From assembly GCF_004522215.1 (NCBI RefSeq), contig NZ_SDLR01000007.1:1-64000 (forward strand): a stretch of 64,000 nt of DNA. Reading direction: 5' to 3'. Under the pieces are notes generated by a model, which saw only the letters and a program-made list of their open reading frames with translations, was not told where the DNA came from and did no database searches. The position numbers and the translations under genes were made by a program. Numbering within the stretch: the first letter of the stretch is position 1; each line of letters starts with the position of its first letter. Below, one piece after another: positions 62,973 to 64,000 of the stretch. Source of the DNA: Ammoniphilus sp. YIM 78166 (GTDB taxonomy: Bacteria > Bacillota > Bacilli > Aneurinibacillales > RAOX-1).

Positions 62973-63004
62973 CCGTAGGACCCCCTTCTTTAAAATCAAA
63001 AAAA

Positions 63005-63240
63005 ATAAACCCTCCCGTCCCTATAAAAAAGGACGAAAGGGTTTCTTCCGCGGTACCACCTTAAATTGGCATTCATGCCCACTTGATTCGTTGATAACAG
63101 GGTCTCACCCTGTCCAGGTTCATTCCCTGGAGGCTCTGGGGCAGGACAGGAAGGCAATTGCGTCGACGGCTTGCAGCCTATTGACCGTCGTTCTCTGGAA
63201 CGCTTGACCCTTACTGATTCCCCATCATAGCGATGGATAT
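63005..63240 (-). promoter_or_regulatory. T-box riboswitch of proBAC
   Basis: On the minus strand, a structured leader with AGTA and AGAGA stem I landmarks is followed by the T-box AAGGTGGTACCGCGGAA (63044-63062 on the + strand). It reads uncharged tRNA, which should be tRNA-Pro in view of the genes. Candidate CCT codons occur at about 63144-63154, but I could not place the specifier loop with certainty. Confidence 0.9.
63007..63044 (-). terminator. T-box terminator
   Basis: AAACCCTTTCGTCC and GGACGGGAGGGTTT arms on the minus strand, followed by ATTTTTTT, 40 bases before proB. Confidence 0.9.
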
Positions 63241-63264
63241 TGTTCAGTTCAATTATATTGTATT

Positions 63265-63294
63265 ATTATGCATGAATTTCTGAAAAGGAGTCAA
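63265..63294 (-). promoter_or_regulatory. candidate promoter of the proBAC leader
   Basis: On the minus strand TTGACT (63294-63289), 18 bases, then CATAAT (63270-63265), just before the T-box. Confidence 0.5.
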
Positions 63295-63322
63295 GAGTTA
63301 AATTGTTGTCCTCGTCTTTACC

Positions 63323-63351
63323 TTGACATCGATGGGCCTCACACATACAAT
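63323..63351 (+). promoter_or_regulatory. sigma-A promoter of ctaB
   Basis: Perfect TTGACA (63323-63328), 17 bases, and TACAAT (63346-63351), about 90 bases before the ctaB ATG. Confidence 0.75.
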
Positions 63352-63441
63352 TGATATGTTATAACTGTATTCATGGTTAAAATCACCGACATATACTTTA
63401 ACGAAAAAAAGATAAAGAGAAGGTAGGAAGGGGTCTTATAT

Positions 63442-64000
63442 ATGGAAACGTCCGTATCCTATGAACGTTCAACGACGGATGAAACAGAGAATAACCGTGC
63501 ATCTCTGCCTTTGACCTGGAGAGATTATATTGAAGTAACGAAGCCTGGGATTGTTAAATCAAATTTAATCGTGATCGTGACCGGATTCTGGCTTGCTTCA
63601 GCATGGAGCGACTCATTTAGTTTCTTGTTGTTTTTAGTGACGGTCATCGGGAGCTCACTGGTCATGGGGGGATCCTGTGTACTAAACAATTATTTGGATC
63701 GTGACTTGGACTTGAAAATGGAGCGTACAAAAGAGCGAATTATCGCTTCCGGACGCATGTCAGCTCGCTTTGCCTTGATGTATGGAATGGGCCTTATCCT
63801 AGCCGGAACCACGATTCTAGGTGTCGGCGCGAATGCGTTAGCCGCCTTGCTAGGTTTGATTGGGGCCTTTGTTTACGTGGTCGTTTATACGGCCTGGATG
63901 AAGAGAACAACCCATTTGAACACGGTGGTAGGTGCCGTCTCCGGCGCAATGCCTCCCATCATTGGATGGGCAGCCGTAACCGGAAATTTAGAGCAAGGGG
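63442..64000 (+). CDS. ctaB: protoheme IX farnesyltransferase (heme O synthase), partial
   Basis: The first 186 codons of a polytopic membrane prenyltransferase that adds a farnesyl group to heme B, making heme O for the caa3 oxidase. Motifs: TKPGIVKSNLI near residue 34, NNYLDRDLDLKMERTKER near 85 (the Asp-rich prenyl diphosphate site), and THLNTVVGAVSGAMPPIIGW near 155. The ATG follows GGTAGGAAGGGG. The gene runs off the window's right edge. Confidence 0.95.
   Translation, partial: METSVSYERSTTDETENNRASLPLTWRDYIEVTKPGIVKSNLIVIVTGFWLASAWSDSFSFLLFLVTVIGSSLVMGGSCVLNNYLDRDLDLKMERTKERIIASGRMSARFALMYGMGLILAGTTILGVGANALAALLGLIGAFVYVVVYTAWMKRTTHLNTVVGAVSGAMPPIIGWAAVTGNLEQG

Overview
The window comes from the chromosome of an endospore-forming member of the Bacillota, in the Bacillales/Paenibacillales range. 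The sequence signs are: spore germination, cortex and coat genes; Bacillus-type small proteins (YokU, YfhH, YusU and CotF families); strong AGGAGG ribosome-binding sites with several TTG and GTG starts; S-box, T-box, TPP and c-di-GMP leaders; an acetylase-type lysine branch; a coproporphyrin-type heme enzyme; and caa3 oxidase. I cannot fix the genus. The tungsten-type aldehyde oxidoreductase cluster in an otherwise aerobic spore-former is the most distinctive trait. No phage, transposase, CRISPR array, rRNA or tRNA was seen.

Layout. 1-5.4 kb: small membrane proteins, a secreted GH18 protein behind a c-di-GMP riboswitch, and a decayed gerA-gerB-gerC germination operon. 5.5-11.2 kb: the cytochrome caa3 operon ctaCDEF with ctaG and a DUF420 gene. 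11.2-19.2 kb: a hydroxyacid dehydrogenase, a frameshifted hemQ, a cortex amidase, dapH-dapL, glnA, ferredoxin and small proteins. 19.3-24.9 kb: aconitase with a divergent IclR regulator and paired palindromic operators, a MerR-like protein and a dipeptide epimerase. 24.9-31.5 kb: two SAM riboswitches controlling metH and hom, then patA. 31.6-31.9 kb: a hierarchical 82-bp tandem repeat.

31.9-39.9 kb: a tungsto/molybdopterin block (MoeB-like E1, aldehyde:ferredoxin oxidoreductase, MoaD, a companion 90-aa protein, MoeA, a MoeA-PBP fusion, MoaA). 40.7-44.7 kb: a TPP-riboswitch operon tenI-thiO-thiS-thiG-thiF. 44.7-54 kb: Nudix hydrolase, exported oligoendopeptidase F, divergent LysR/MFS, then a PucR regulator, a chemoreceptor and alanine dehydrogenase. 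54-59.6 kb: YigZ-type protein, ispH, many small proteins, spore coat proteins and a P-loop/Asp23-like fusion. 59.7-63.3 kb: proC and proBA behind a T-box. The window ends inside ctaB (heme O synthase), which is 54 kb from the oxidase operon it serves.

Functional links. The cta genes, ctaB and hemQ all serve heme-copper respiration. The S-box, T-box and TPP leaders give direct metabolite or tRNA control of methionine, proline and thiamine genes. The two ThiF/MoeB paralogues (31.9 and 43.7 kb) sit near the two ubiquitin-like sulfur carriers MoaD and ThiS, which suggests one dedicated E1 per carrier.
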